The position numbers and the translations under genes were made by a program. Below the pieces are notes generated by a model. It had not been told where the DNA came from and ran no database searches. It saw only the letters and a program-made list of their open reading frames with translations. From contig NZ_JAIZEO010000002.1 of NCBI RefSeq assembly GCF_024189315.1, forward strand, positions 124,001 through 188,000: a stretch of DNA of 64,000 nt, read 5' to 3'. Numbering within the stretch: position 1 is the stretch's first letter; every line of letters starts with the position of its first letter. Source of the stretch: Halobacillus sp. A5 (GTDB taxonomy: Bacteria > Bacillota > Bacilli > Bacillales > Halobacillaceae). Positions 63,946 through 64,000 of this stretch are shown here, piece by piece.

Positions 63946-64000
63946 CATAACCATGTATGTATTTAGTTTTTAACAAATGGAGCAGGTTAATTGAAGAAAA

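Noticed and set aside
1-64000. CRISPR array, tRNA or rRNA genes
   Set aside because: No regular repeat-spacer pattern, no cloverleaf sequence and no rRNA segments were seen.

Overview
The window looks like part of a low-to-moderate GC Bacillaceae chromosome. The evidence is rlmH, mqo, a glxK/gntP/cdaR glycerate locus, a SinI-type peptide, strong AAGGAGG ribosome sites and many AUU/UUG/GUG starts. A moderately halophilic relative such as Halobacillus, Virgibacillus or Pontibacillus is an inference from overall style and a very acidic lipoprotein, not a proof.

Layout. 0-2.0 kb: a convergent acidic lipoprotein gene and rlmH, the 23S rRNA methyltransferase whose 3' end is the integration site of SCC elements in staphylococci. 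2.1-27.5 kb: an AT-rich accessory/defence island starting directly behind rlmH. It holds a small PD-(D/E)XK-like protein, a GmrSD-type (DUF262/DUF1524) endonuclease, remnants of a conjugative element (broken ArdC-like antirestriction gene and a DUF3991/Toprim primase-like gene), a 13.5-kb restriction/repair-type cassette, a HEPN-like protein, an HNH nuclease, an internally deleted McrA-like HNH gene and a PDDEXK_4-like nuclease, and it ends at a decayed GH3 glycosidase gene. The cassette (7.35-20.9 kb) is dcm1, vsr, a Z1 helicase-like ATPase, a MORC/MutL-like GHKL ATPase, two poorly known proteins, dcm2, a DUF4420 PD-(D/E)XK protein, an AlwI-family endonuclease and dcm3. dcm1 and dcm3 are close paralogues that bracket it. 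It resembles the MutL/MORC-Z1-Dcm-Vsr systems described by genome analysis (Iyer and Aravind), with an AlwI nuclease and two extra methylases.

27.7-30.5 kb: an ABC exporter with an unusual ABC-LytTR fusion regulator that has no Walker A motif. 31.5-38.1 kb: a complete cluster for a circular bacteriocin of the enterocin AS-48 family: a 105-aa precursor, AS-48B-like and SpoIIM/DUF95 (AS-48C-like) membrane proteins, another membrane protein, an ABC ATPase, and a 58-aa hydrophobic immunity-type peptide that appears to start at AUU. A divergent ABC transporter lies upstream. 38.5-39.9 kb is decayed DNA. 39.9-42.1 kb holds mqo and a DUF421 protein.

42.2-45.1 kb: a phage-type replication module (DnaD-like, G39P-like loader, DnaB-like helicase) bracketed by two copies of a short sequence. 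45.4-50.7 kb: a NucS-like nuclease, a DUF6438 protein and the glycerate permease/kinase/CdaR locus with a cre-like site and a palindrome. 50.9-64 kb: small membrane and secreted proteins, two acetyltransferases, MerR/LysE, a DUF368 transporter, SinI-like, an APC permease and an Ada-type protein. This last part is peppered with a bcr-like intergenic repeat of about 40-80 bp, always in the same orientation, and contains many truncated or deleted genes.
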